Shown here piece by piece: positions 54,600 through 64,000 of a stretch of 64,000 nucleotides of DNA. The stretch covers positions 40,823,944 to 40,887,943 of the forward strand of contig OY726565.1 in the NCBI GenBank assembly GCA_963383645.1, in the 5' to 3' direction. Below the pieces are notes generated by a model. It saw only the letters and a program-made list of their open reading frames with translations. It was not told the origin of the DNA and did not search any database. The stretch's first letter is position 1. Each line of letters starts with the position of its first letter. Position numbers and translations under genes: made by a program. The stretch comes from Muscardinus avellanarius (Eukaryota; Chordata; Mammalia; Rodentia; Gliridae).

Positions 54600-56861
54600 G
54601 CATTGCTGGGCATGGTGGCAGCAGGAAGGGTCGTGTCGGTAGTCGAGCCTCAGGACCTGCAGCTGCCCCCGACTCACAGGAGGCCCAGGCCGCGCTCCAA
54701 GAGAGCAAAGAAGATAAGCTTAAGGAACATCTGTGAAGAAAATAAACCTTTTTGCATATAAACAGGGAAATCCAGTAGAGAACAGAGAGTGATGACGACT
54801 AAGGACCAAGTCCAAGAAGGGACACAAGTTCTGAAACCTATAACAAAAATGGCTGATAAAGAAAATATTCAAAGACCAACAGGAAACAAAAATAATACCA
54901 CAATGGAAAAAAACTTGTATTCCTTTAAAAACCTCTCATGAATTAACCAATTCAAATAATGCAGTTGAAACACATGATTTTGAGGATAATAATCAAACTC
55001 TGCAGTTGTCAATGAAAGGTGATACCCAAAATCAAAACATGACACTAAGCCAGGCATTTCACCTTAAAAACACTAATAATAAAAGGAAACAAATAATTGC
55101 AGAAAAACCAAAGCAAGATGCTAATGTGCCCAAAAAACCTGTGCTTGGATCTTACCGTGGCCAAATTGTTCAGTCTAAGGTTAATTCATTTAGAAAACCT
55201 CTACAAGTAAAAAATGAGAGTTCTGCAACAACAAAGAAAGATTTAACTACTGTCTCTAATGCCACAAAGCCTGAGCCTATAAGCACCATTACTGTAACGG
55301 TGAGAAATAATAGAGCTTCAAATACAACTGCTAGTACTAAATTTGGGAGCAATAAATTTGTGAATGCTATTTCTCAGAAGATACAACTTGTGTGACCTCC
55401 TATTAGAAGTCACCACAATAATACCCAGAACACCATGAAACAAGGCACCAACAGAATCCCTGCCAGTGTTACAATCCAAAAAGGTGGGAAAGAAATATTG
55501 CAGTCAAAAACAGTTCTATCTAGTGTCAAAACCAGTTCTTCTCAGGACATAAAAAGAAATAAAGTGCTACCAAAAAGCATTGTGTCTGAAATTGTAGCTG
55601 GGCCTGCTTCATCTTCTAATACCAAACTGATAGAAAAATCAAAAGCCATTAACCAACAGAGACACACCATAGAGAAAGCTACTATTGATAGATCAACTCA
55701 GCCCAGAGAAACTGCAGAAGAGAGAAAAGCTCATCTTAGTGAGTAGAAAGCTGGCAAAGGAAGAGTGCTGAAAAGGCCTCCCAACTCAGTAGTTACCCAG
55801 CCTGCACCTGAAGGACAAAATGAAAAACCAGTTGGGTCCTTTTGGACTACCATGGCAGAGGAAGATGAACAAAGATTGTTTACTGAAAAAGTAAACAAAA
55901 CATTTTCTGAATGCCTCAACCTCATTAATAACGGATGTCCAAAAGAAGAAATATTGGCTACACTGGATGACCTGGTTAAAAATATTCTAGATGCTAAACA
56001 ACTCATTAAATATTGGATATGTCTTATACGTATTGAACTGATCACAAGCCCTTTTGAAAATATTATCTCAATCTTTGAGAAGGCCATTCTGGCAGGGGGT
56101 CAGCCTATTGAAGAGATGCGACATGAAATTGTAGAGATTCTAACAATAAGGAGTCAAGAAAAAGTTAATTTTGTATGAAAAAGAAGATGCAACTTGATGA
56201 AGCAAATTCTGCGTTTGAAGAGCTCAAGTTTCTAACACCAGTGAGACATTCTCGACGTCTTCAAGAGAAGACTTCTCAATTGCCAGAAATGTTAAAAGAT
56301 CATTATCCTTGTGTGCCTTCACTGGAACAATGATCAGAGTTGGGAGGTAAAACTGATGCTTTTGTCTGCCGCCCTAATGCAGCACTGTGCTCTTTGTACT
56401 CTGAGGCTGATAAAACAGAAGAGGAATAAAGCTCCAATGAGGAATGAGGGTTTTTTTTCTTATTCCTGGAGTGTTTTGTGTGGGTTTGTATTTCCCTTAG
56501 GTCTGTAGTTGACCAAGTACCTAAGTATTGGAATATTAATGGCAGTTCAGTGAGGTCTTCTATTAGCATTCGTTTTATAGGAGTTGTCCATCTATGCATG
56601 GGGAAGCTTATCTTACCTTGTTAATCTCAACAGATGCTTACTGTGCTCCTTAAATATAGATAGGTTTTGTCATTATGTTTAGTTTGTTCATGTTACTAAA
56701 TGGAAGTGTAGTAATGACATCATCAGAAAATTAACTTGTTCCAGATAAAATTTATATTTTTACATCAGTTTGTTTTAAAAATATATGATAAACCTCTGTC
56801 TTTAAACAGAATATTGACAACATTTTTTTGCCTTTAATTCATACAAAAGTTAGAAATTGAG

Positions 56862-56932
56862 GCGTGGAATTTTTATCAGTGGTAGAGCACTTGCTTAGCA
56901 TGCCTGAGACCTGGGTTCAATTCCTGCTACCA
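56862..56932 (+). repeat. ID SINE in the CKAP2 3'UTR
   Basis: 'gtggtagagcacttgcttagcatgcctgagacctgggttcaattcctgctacc' is an ID element with clear A- and B-box-like regions. Either inherited from the parent mRNA or inserted later. No target duplication is obvious. Confidence 0.85.
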
Positions 56933-57762
56933 AAAATAAAAGTCATAAATCATAAGGTATATAATGACTCACTTCAAATATTAAGACATATAAGGTTTTG
57001 CTTGCTTTTCCACCACATTTGTGTTATCCAGTCTGATGTTCTCTGTTGAGTCCCTCAAGCACCATGCTGCCAATGATTCTTCACTATCCCTGTCATCTGT
57101 GATAGGGAGTTTGCATCTGTGGTTTCTTGGCCTCTACATTTTCATTGTAGCTGAGGTTGCAGAGAAAGATAATAAACTAAGTAAATACCCCATTTCTAAG
57201 ATAAAGTGTAAGGGAAAAAAGGTGCCCAATGTAGTGAATATTAGAATCTTTAAATCTAATCTGAGTTTCTTTCACAGCTTGATTGTGTTAATGTTAAAAT
57301 TTTTGCCATCCATAGCTTCATTTGAACATTTATAAGTTATATTGGAATGGAGTTCAAGAATGAATATATATAATGTCATTCCAATGTAGTTAGCTTTTCT
57401 AAAACAACCAATACTTACGCTTCCTTCTCCATAATATAAAAATTTCACTATTACATCATGTCCCCTGAGACATGATAGTTACATACAATAAACAGTTTTC
57501 TTCTCTTCACATAGAACATAACCAATACAATCTTTTTTCAAGGCCCTTAAGTAATACTTAAATAGCATAATATATCCTCTATTAACTCTACAGTTTCACA
57601 TAAGTAAACTTCAAAATATTAGTTTAATAACTGTGTAATATGAATGTGAAGATCATATATCCAAGTCTTTGTGTTCATTCTATTTGTAAAATATATTTAT
57701 TGTCTCATGTTCTAGATAACAGGATTTTTATTCTTTTTAATCTGTGTACCAAATTTGTATGC

Positions 57763-57768
57763 AATAAA
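57763..57768 (+). terminator. Polyadenylation signal inherited from CKAP2 mRNA
   Basis: AATAAA, 12-20 bases before the A-rich tail of the retrocopy. It marks the parental cleavage site. Confidence 0.85.
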
Positions 57769-57808
57769 AATATCTGTATAATTAAAATAAATAAATAAAT
57801 AAATAAAT

Positions 57809-57824
57809 AAATAAAAGCCTAGAG
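57809..57824. repeat. Target-site duplication, right copy
   Basis: aaataaaagcctagag after the (AAAT)n tail. Confidence 0.95.
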
Positions 57825-58335
57825 ATAAATTCTTCCATATATTGTCAAGTTAATTTTGACAAGATTTCCACGGACATTTTGTGGAGGAAACAATAATCTT
57901 TTAACTAAATATTGTTGAAAAATAATAATTACATGAAAAAGAATAAAATTGGACCCTTACCTAACACCATATACAAACATTAACTCAAAATAGATAAAAG
58001 ACCTAAAAAAAATCTTAAGACTATAAACTTTTAGAAGAAAAGCTGGGTCATATAACCACACAACATTAAAATTGGCAGTGATTTCTTGGATATGATTTCA
58101 ATGGCACAGGCAACAGAAGGGTAAACAAACTCTCTAAAATATAAAAAAATTGTATATCCAAAGACAATGTAAACAGAGTTAAAAGTTACTGATAGAATGG
58201 GATAAAATATTTCCAAATGCTTTATCTGAAGGCATACTAATATTCCAAATAGAAATCCTAAAAATTATCAACAATAAAAGCAAGCAATACAATTTAGAAA
58301 TAGGTAAAAGACTAACATAAATAATGAATCTCCAA
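57825..58335 (+). mobile_element. Old forward L1 ORF2 fragment, continued
   Basis: Resumes after the CKAP2 copy: 'acaccatatacaaacattaactcaaaatag' and 'aagactataaacttttagaagaaaa'. 58068-58330 is about 90 percent identical to 25540-25800. Confidence 0.8.
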
Positions 58336-58344
58336 AGATAACCA

Positions 58345-58745
58345 ATCTTAGTTGTCTGTTGGATGGAAACTCTTGTTTCTCTGGTTCTGGTGAGTGTTAC
58401 CTATTTCTTCTTTGTAGTTAATCTCTTTGAGTATTTTCTCTAGCGCTGGTTTTGAAGACATAAATTCCTTCAGTTTCTGTTTGTCATGGAAGTTTCTTAT
58501 TTCCCCATCTAATTTGATAGAAAGTTTTGCTGGGTAGGGAATTTTTGGCTGGAAGTTGTTTTCTTTCAGAGTTTGGAGTATGTTACTCCAAGCCCTTCTG
58601 GCTTTCATGACTTGGTTTGGGAAGTCTGGAGTGATTCTAATTGTTTTGCCTCTGAATGTCACTTGGCCCTTTGTTTTTGTTGCCTTTAAGATTCTCTGCT
58701 TGGCTTCCACATTGGTCATTTTGACAATTATGTGGTGTGGGTATA
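58345..58745 (-). mobile_element. Reverse L1 ORF1 fragment
   Basis: 58348-58773 encodes NVEAKQRILKATKTKGQVTFRG, ARRAWSNILQTLKENNFQPK and the ORF1 C-terminus (SSKPALEKILKEINYKEE) in one open stretch of about 141 codons, with a start contributed by flanking DNA. Joined within about 10 bases to a forward L1, as at 26140. Confidence 0.88.
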
Positions 58746-58895
58746 TATTTATTTTTAAACATGCTATGTGCAATATGTAGTTGTATGTGTTTTCTTGAGT
58801 TTGAATTAGTATATTTTGAATATCACAAATGAATCAAGACATTAAAATGTGTCAAGCCTATCTTTCTGATAAATATACCATTTATCTTGCCATAT

Positions 58896-58972
58896 GGCCA
58901 TGAACCTGTGATCCTCCTTTCTCAGCCTCCCAAGTACTGGGATTACAAGTAAGTATCACTATGCCTGCCTGG
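58896..58972 (-). repeat. B1 SINE fragment
   Basis: 'tgaacctgtgatcctcctttctcagcctcccaagtactgggattacaagtaagtatcac' is the 5' part of B1 in reverse. Confidence 0.8.
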
Positions 58973-60135
58973 AAGAAATCTTGATTTGTCATTTCTGATG
59001 CTGTTTGAGATGGCTTCATTAGAGTGGGATTTTCCCTACAGTTTCCACTGATTTTTAGCTGCTATCCAAATAGAGAGAATCTGGCCTTCTTAATTAGAGC
59101 TTTAACAAAAATCTTTTCATTTCATATCATGTTACATCCAGATTACCCCATGGAAGACTGTTTGTGGTACACTGTAACTAAGTGATGCTTTTAAGACTGA
59201 CTTTTCCTGTGATTAATTTAGCAATAAACTCTGTTCTCTTTGAAGAGATTTAAATCTGTTAATAAAATAGGATCTGCATTTCAGGAGTCTTATGGGGACT
59301 ACAGTATAAAACAAAGCACTTCATGCAATTATTCAATGATAAATGGTAAAATAATGATTTAAAAGAAATCATTCTTTAGGAGGCAAATGAAGTCATGAAG
59401 CAAAGGAGAAGAAATATAGTTTTTGACTGGAACATTATTGCCTCATTTTTAATCCCTAATGAAGGGTAAGGGCCACCATTCTTTTATGCTCTTTTTCTGT
59501 TCTTTCCTGAAATTTGACACAATCAATTTTTCTAGACTCTCTACTGAAGAAAATTCCTTTTCTTTAGTTTGTTCAATATAGAATAGGAATGAAGCAATTA
59601 CAAAGCAATTACAAAGATGCAATTTGTTTCTCAAAGCATTTCTTTCATATGGGCACCTTGATCTATAAAAAATGGATGACACCTATTTTTATGGAATTCA
59701 GGTGTCTTTGGCTAGACATGGGGAAGACATGGAAAAGGCTGAGGATGGCAAAATTGGAAAGACCACAGTGATCCATGCAGGGGCTGTGAGAGGCAATAAC
59801 ATGGCTGGCATCCTCCCACCTTTCAGCAGTCACCTCATGGCCAAGCAAAAAACCATCATGTTCCTCTCAGAGAGCTCATGTTTACATCATTCCAGCTCCG
59901 TGAGTGACATCATCTTTCCATCACACAAGTGTAAAGCCTGTAATGTTTACCAAGATCTGTGAATTCCACCTCTGAAATGTCTCTGACTTTTATCACTTTA
60001 TTTCATTTACCTGCTCTAGAATTATAGGATTGCATAACCTTATTCCTGAGGTCTAGCTTCTAACTCCATGTCTACCTATGTTAATTATTTCTAACTAGTG
60101 TATATTTGGCCTCTCCTGGAGCCAATGCAGGTTTC
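58973..60135. other. Unassigned intergenic stretch
   Basis: About 1.2 kb. A forward 96-codon frame at 59672-59962 has no recognisable domain. A reverse 77-codon frame at 59449-59682 likewise. No gene supported. Confidence 0.35.
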
Positions 60136-60139
60136 ACAC

Positions 60140-60490
60140 TGACACTGGATAAACTGTCTTGCTACTGTTGTGCTCTGTTCAAAAACTTTCAGTGTCTCCC
60201 TATTGCCAACAAAATAAAGAAAAAAACTCCTCAACCAATAGGCAAAGCCTTTCATAATCTGGCTAACATTTAACAGAGTGTACATTATTCATTCCCCAAA
60301 CAGTACACTTTCCTGCACAAGGCTGTTGTCTGTGTTCTTACCAGTAAACCTTCCCCCACCATAAAGAAGGTCAAAAGACTTACACATTTCATGAGGGTCA
60401 GCTCAAATGACACGTTTCTGCAACACATTCTCTAATGCCTCTTCTTAGTCCCCCTCTCTGTGGCTCTCTTAAAGCTTTTTAAAATTCCAT
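60140..60490 (+). repeat. LINE-2 (L2) 3' end
   Basis: 'tcagtgtctccctattgccaacaaaataaag', 'caaagcctttcataatctggc', 'tttcatgagggtcagctcaaatgacacg' and 'attctctaatgcctcttcttagtccccctctctg' follow the L2 3'-end order. Ancient fragment. Confidence 0.75.
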
Positions 60491-60496
60491 TACAGT

Positions 60497-60640
60497 GGCA
60501 CTTCTCAGACTTTAGTGTCATTAGTTCCAGTGGGGATCTTGTTCCAGTGTAGATTCTCATTTAGTTGTTTTTGGGGTGGAGCTGAGATTCTGCATTTTAG
60601 TAAGTTCCCAGGACATGCCCAATGGTGTGTCCAACAGCTC
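60497..60640 (+). mobile_element. MER5A-type hAT element
   Basis: 'acttctcagactttagtgtcatt', 'gtagattctcatttag', 'tggggtggagctgagattctgcattt' and 'taagttcccaggacatgcccaatg' match MER5A in order. Non-autonomous. Confidence 0.82.
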
Positions 60641-61767
60641 AAGGAGCAGGTTAGTGACATTTATCAAAGTACTTTTTTTTTTTTAATTCTTTGGCCTTGT
60701 ATTGGACTCTGCTTGCTGGAAACACAGCTTCCTCCCCATAGAGACTGATTCTCTCAGGTCAGGCCTGTAGTTATGCTTCCCAACTGGTGCCCTCAGTGAT
60801 TCTGGTGAAAGATTCAGCCAATGAAACCTTAAAATGAAATTGCAAGATTGTGATTTACCTGCTACTTTACTTACCATACATTAGGTGGCTGAAACATCTT
60901 TAATAGCGCAGAGATCACATGCTTTTCTGTTCACCATTTGATTTATTGTTATTCTAGAGGACAAGAAAGTTTCCTTCACCTTACTGTAGTATGATCTGAT
61001 TCTCTGAGGGATGTTATGTACTGGTCTGATGCTCTTTGATATTTTTTTTCTGTTTTCCTCTACATTAAGTGACCCAGCTAGCAATATTGCTAACAATTAA
61101 AGAAATCTCTGCCATTATTACCTAGCTAACAATGTCCAATACATCTGCTTTTTGCATCTTTTTTCTCCCCATGATACCTAAGTCCATTTGGTCTAGTAAA
61201 TAAAACTTAACTTTTTTGTGAGAAACCACATAAACTTGTAAAATCAGTGAGCTTAATTTTTACCATTTGTATAAACTAATTTGAATTTTTTCCCAAATGT
61301 TGAGGAGAATTTCATCTGTTTATCAAAAAAGGGCAAAGGCTCTAAAAGATTTATCTTTTGCTATTCAGAAGACTTGCTCCTAAGGAATGGCATACAAGAA
61401 AAGTAAGAAGATGTCACTTCTGAGATTAGGTTAAAAAAGAGTGTACCTTCCATCTTGCTTGTATTTGTTTGCTGCTGTTTTTGCTTGCACACTTTGATGA
61501 TGCAAACTGCGATGTTGGTGATGCCTCATGGCAAAGAACTGAGGGTAGTTTCTGACCAATGGCCAGTGATGAGCCTTTGGTCTAACAACCAAGAGGAACT
61601 GGGTTCTGCAACATCCAGCCAAGAGTAGAAAGCAATTAACTGCAATTGTCCTCTTGACCACAGTCTTAGGAGGCATTTTGTGCCAGAGGATTTGGCTAAT
61701 ATATGCCTAGATCTCCAAGTAACATAAACAGTGATATAATAGATGTTCGAAGTCTAACTTAGGTATT
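60641..61767. other. Unassigned intergenic stretch
   Basis: About 1.1 kb with no gene or repeat family recognised. Confidence 0.35.
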
Positions 61768-61885
61768 GTGTTTTGAGACAGGCTCTTGCTATCTTGCTGA
61801 GGCTGGCCTTGAACTTCTGGAATCAAGTGATCCTCTTGCTTCAGCCTCCAAGGGGTTGGGACTATCTGCATCTGCCAATGTTCTC
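61768..61885 (-). repeat. B1 SINE, simple form
   Basis: 'ttttgagacaggctcttgctatcttgctgaggctggccttgaacttctggaatcaagtgatcctcttgcttcagcctcc' is a B1 without an ID partner. Older than the composite SINEs. Confidence 0.85.
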
Positions 61886-62064
61886 AATAAGGCACTAGGT
61901 TTTGAAGTGATTAGGTATGTAGAAATCAATTAATACAATGGGTTTCATTCTTCCTGTATTTAGAAGACATCTCTTATTAAAATATTTTTAATATGCTTTA
62001 TTCATATTTACATTTTTTTTACCTCAGAACTCTACTGTTAGTTACTAATGCACATTTTTAAAAC
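61886..62064. other. Unassigned A/T-rich stretch
   Basis: No gene or repeat family recognised. Confidence 0.25.
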
Positions 62065-62200
62065 TGTTGTTCTGGGCATGGCTGTACATGTCTATAATTC
62101 CAGTACTTTGGAGTCTAAGATAGGAAGATTTCAGTTTCAAGGCTAGTATCACCAACTTAGTGAGATTCTCAGCATCTTAGTGAGACTCTGTAAAATAAAA
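62065..62200 (+). repeat. B1-type SINE, first of a cluster
   Basis: 'gggcatggctgtacatgtctataattccagtactttgg', with 'tagtgagactctgtaaaataaaa' as the 3' end. No ID tail. Confidence 0.82.
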
Positions 62201-62204
62201 AAGT

Positions 62205-62395
62205 AAATCTGGGCATGTGATATATTCCTAAAATCCAGTACTGGGGAGGCTGATACAGGAGAATCACAGGTTTAAGACTAGCCTCAGCAATTTATTAAGA
62301 CTCTAGGCAATCTACTGAGACCTGCTTCAAAACAAAAAATAAAAAGGTAGAATGCCTCTGAGTTCAATCCTCAGTACCCTCACCCCCCCACACAG
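62205..62395 (+). repeat. B1-dID SINE, second of the cluster
   Basis: 'gggcatgtgatatattcctaaaatccagtactggggaggctgatacagg', an A-rich linker, then 'aggtagaatgcctctgagttcaatcctcagtaccc'. Confidence 0.85.
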
Positions 62396-62456
62396 GGCTC
62401 AGTGGTGTGGCTAAGAAGTGATTCCCCCTGGGTTCTTCCCAGTACCAAATAAGCCT
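62396..62456 (+). repeat. Extra dID monomer
   Basis: 'gggctcagtggtgtggctaagaagtgattccccctgggttcttcccagtaccaa' is a second ID-like tail directly after the previous SINE. Confidence 0.75.
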
Positions 62457-64000
62457 AAACAAATAGAAAAGTTAAAAAAAAAAACAGCCTGAGTTTGGGG
62501 ATCCTGAATGGTATGGGTATTACACAAATGGTCCAGCAGGTGTGAGAAGGAGACTGGCAGCTCAGATGAATGAATACTGCCCTTTATATGACAGATTCAG
62601 AGCAAGGCTGATATTTAAAATTGATTTATGAATTATTGAGTCTGGACTCGCCATCTAAGATTATATTTTTTGTTAAATAAATGATTGCTTTGTATAATGT
62701 TGTGCTGTCTCTTCAGTAGAGCTGAGACAATTCCCTTGAAATTTCTATTAAAATGCAAACTATTGTTAATAAAGCCAAGACTTCTGAACAACACTATTCA
62801 GCTGAAGTCTTTTTTATATAAGATTCTAATCCAGTCAGAATAGATTTGACTGCTAGCTGTTTCCTAGGGAATTTTATCCAAGTAAATATTAAAGAATAGA
62901 AGTCGCTGCCAAATCTGAATTGAATATATAGTGCATATCAGAAATGGTGTTCTAGGACAACTTAAGATATTTTCCTGTTGATAACATTTAAACAGATAAT
63001 CATGTCTATGCTTCCATGAATCTCAAAACTGCATAAATGGTATTAAATTTTTTTGGAACCTGAGAAAGAGTACAATTAGAGGTTTCCTTCAGGTCATTTA
63101 AGGAATGATTCAGTTGCTGATAAGAATTGAAAATAAGAATTTATAGGAATGATATCTCAGGCTCCAGGAGCAATTTTCTCAACTTAGTAGAACCTGACCA
63201 ATATAGGACCTCAAAGTCTTCTTTTTATTACTTATTTACTGGTCATTTGCATGATTTATTGGTTTATTTGCTTAGGATATTTCTTTTAAGCCTAAATTTG
63301 GGTGCCATTGATCTCAAATTTTTACTGAAGCATATCCCTTATCTCTTTCTTGTTTATATTTGGTTGGAAGATAAATGATCAGGTTCCAACAAATCTTGGC
63401 CATACCTAAAAGTGATGTGTATTTCTGATCATGGTTTTTTGTTTGCATCTCTGGAAATGGTGGGACTAAAACTTGTAGTTAAAACCAGAATAAAATATTT
63501 ATAAAGAACAGCAAAGCTAAAGAGATGATTTCCTGGGAAGAAATGAAGATGCTTCAAGAAAACTAATAATCCTAGCCTTCTCTCTGGCCTTCAACAGCTT
63601 AGGGATTTTCCAAGAACCCAATACTTGTGCATATAAGTGATCTGAAAGCAGTACTGGATTCACATTCTAATAAATCTATGATGCAGATTTTAAAGTATAG
63701 AATCTTCTATTTTTTTTCTTTTTGAGAGTGTGAAGAGTGCACCATAAGAGTAGAATGCTGATTCAAATACTCTGTTTTCTTTGCAACTACTTGCACACTT
63801 ATGACCTCATCACAATTCTATGATATAGTACTGCACTCACTTCATCCTTAGTCTCATGAGCTGGAACTGAGCTGAAACTATTTAAATAGTCTCACAGTCA
63901 ACTCAAACTAGTTGATACCTGGGACTTCTCAAATGAAACTCCAGGCATACAGGCTTTTCTTATTACAATATTGGCCACTGTCTTCTATGCATTAAAGTGA
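62457..64000. other. Unassigned intergenic stretch to the window end
   Basis: About 1.5 kb with no gene recognised. The segment near 63790-63930 has a weak MIR-like flavour that I cannot support further. Confidence 0.35.

Larger units (their letters stand above)
54600..57808 (+). pseudogene. CKAP2: CKAP2 processed pseudogene
   Basis: An intronless, reverse-transcribed copy of the mRNA of cytoskeleton-associated protein 2, a spindle-microtubule stabiliser. Recognised from GSYRGQIVQSKVNSFRKPLQ (about 55140-55207), LKRPPNSVVTQ, FWTTMAEEDEQRLFTEKVN, QPIEEMRHEIVEI and LKDHYPCVPSLEQ. The likely start is ATG 54612, followed by EPQDLQLPP. Disabling changes: frameshift and stops near 54670-54730, CGA-to-TGA type stop at 55393, TGG-to-TAG type stop at 55744, a frame change with missing sequence at about 56173, and a stop at 56331. 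The original stop is probably TAA 56427-56429. A 3'UTR, AATAAA at 57763 and an (AAAT)n tail follow. A perfect 16 bp target duplication flanks it. Insertion left of 'TT/AAATAAAA' fits L1 endonuclease cutting. It is not a functional gene. Confidence 0.95.

Noticed and set aside
58348..58773. A 141-codon reverse frame as a host gene
   Set aside because: Its residues are L1 ORF1 C-terminal sequence; the start codon comes from flanking DNA.
59672..59962. A 96-codon forward frame as a novel gene
   Set aside because: No domain, no splice context I can support, and overlapping frames on the other strand are as long.

Overview
The window is a repeat-dominated stretch of mammalian nuclear DNA. I see no intact host protein-coding gene and no convincing host exon. 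The most common short repeat fuses a B1 (7SL-derived) body to an ID-like (tRNA-derived) tail, a B1-dID type composite SINE described in several non-murid rodent lineages such as squirrels and dormice. With the abundant, structurally varied LINE-1 copies this points to a non-murid rodent. I cannot name the species.

Layout. 0-8 kb: an almost full-length but decayed Tigger7-like DNA transposon inside an old L1, then composite SINEs, an ERVL-MaLR LTR, a roughly 240 bp A/T-only tract and a (GATA/TCTA) microsatellite. 8-16 kb: L1 3' ends, old L1M/HAL1-like fragments, hAT and MaLR relics, a perfect 31 bp hairpin (9689-9781), a locally duplicated L1/LTR junction (13.5-13.9 kb) and a 126 bp, about 95 percent identical inverted repeat (15291-16019). 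16.9-24.9 kb: a near full-length reverse-strand L1 carrying five SINEs and a 5'UTR minisatellite. 25-28.3 kb: a 2.6 kb composite of a forward ORF2 piece and a reverse L1 5' half, inserted in an older L1. 28.3-36.5 kb: mostly unassigned intergenic sequence with MIR, SINE and L1 fragments. 36.7-52.2 kb: an old forward L1 split by a full-length 7.4 kb reverse L1 (exact 16 bp target-site duplication), meeting another reverse L1 tail-to-tail near 47.1 kb. 52-64 kb: a 5'-inverted L1, MER20, a CKAP2 processed pseudogene (3.2 kb, 16 bp target-site duplication), L2, MER5A and SINE fragments, ending in unassigned sequence.

How the parts relate. Nearly everything recognisable is a product of L1-driven retrotransposition: the L1 copies, the SINEs that use L1 machinery, and the CKAP2 retrocopy. 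Nesting gives a relative chronology: Tigger7 and L1M elements are oldest, then the older L1 copies, then the full-length L1 copies, then SINEs with perfect target duplications. Family names come from recognising consensus-like sequence by eye, without any database search. Boundaries without a visible target duplication are good to roughly 10-30 bases.
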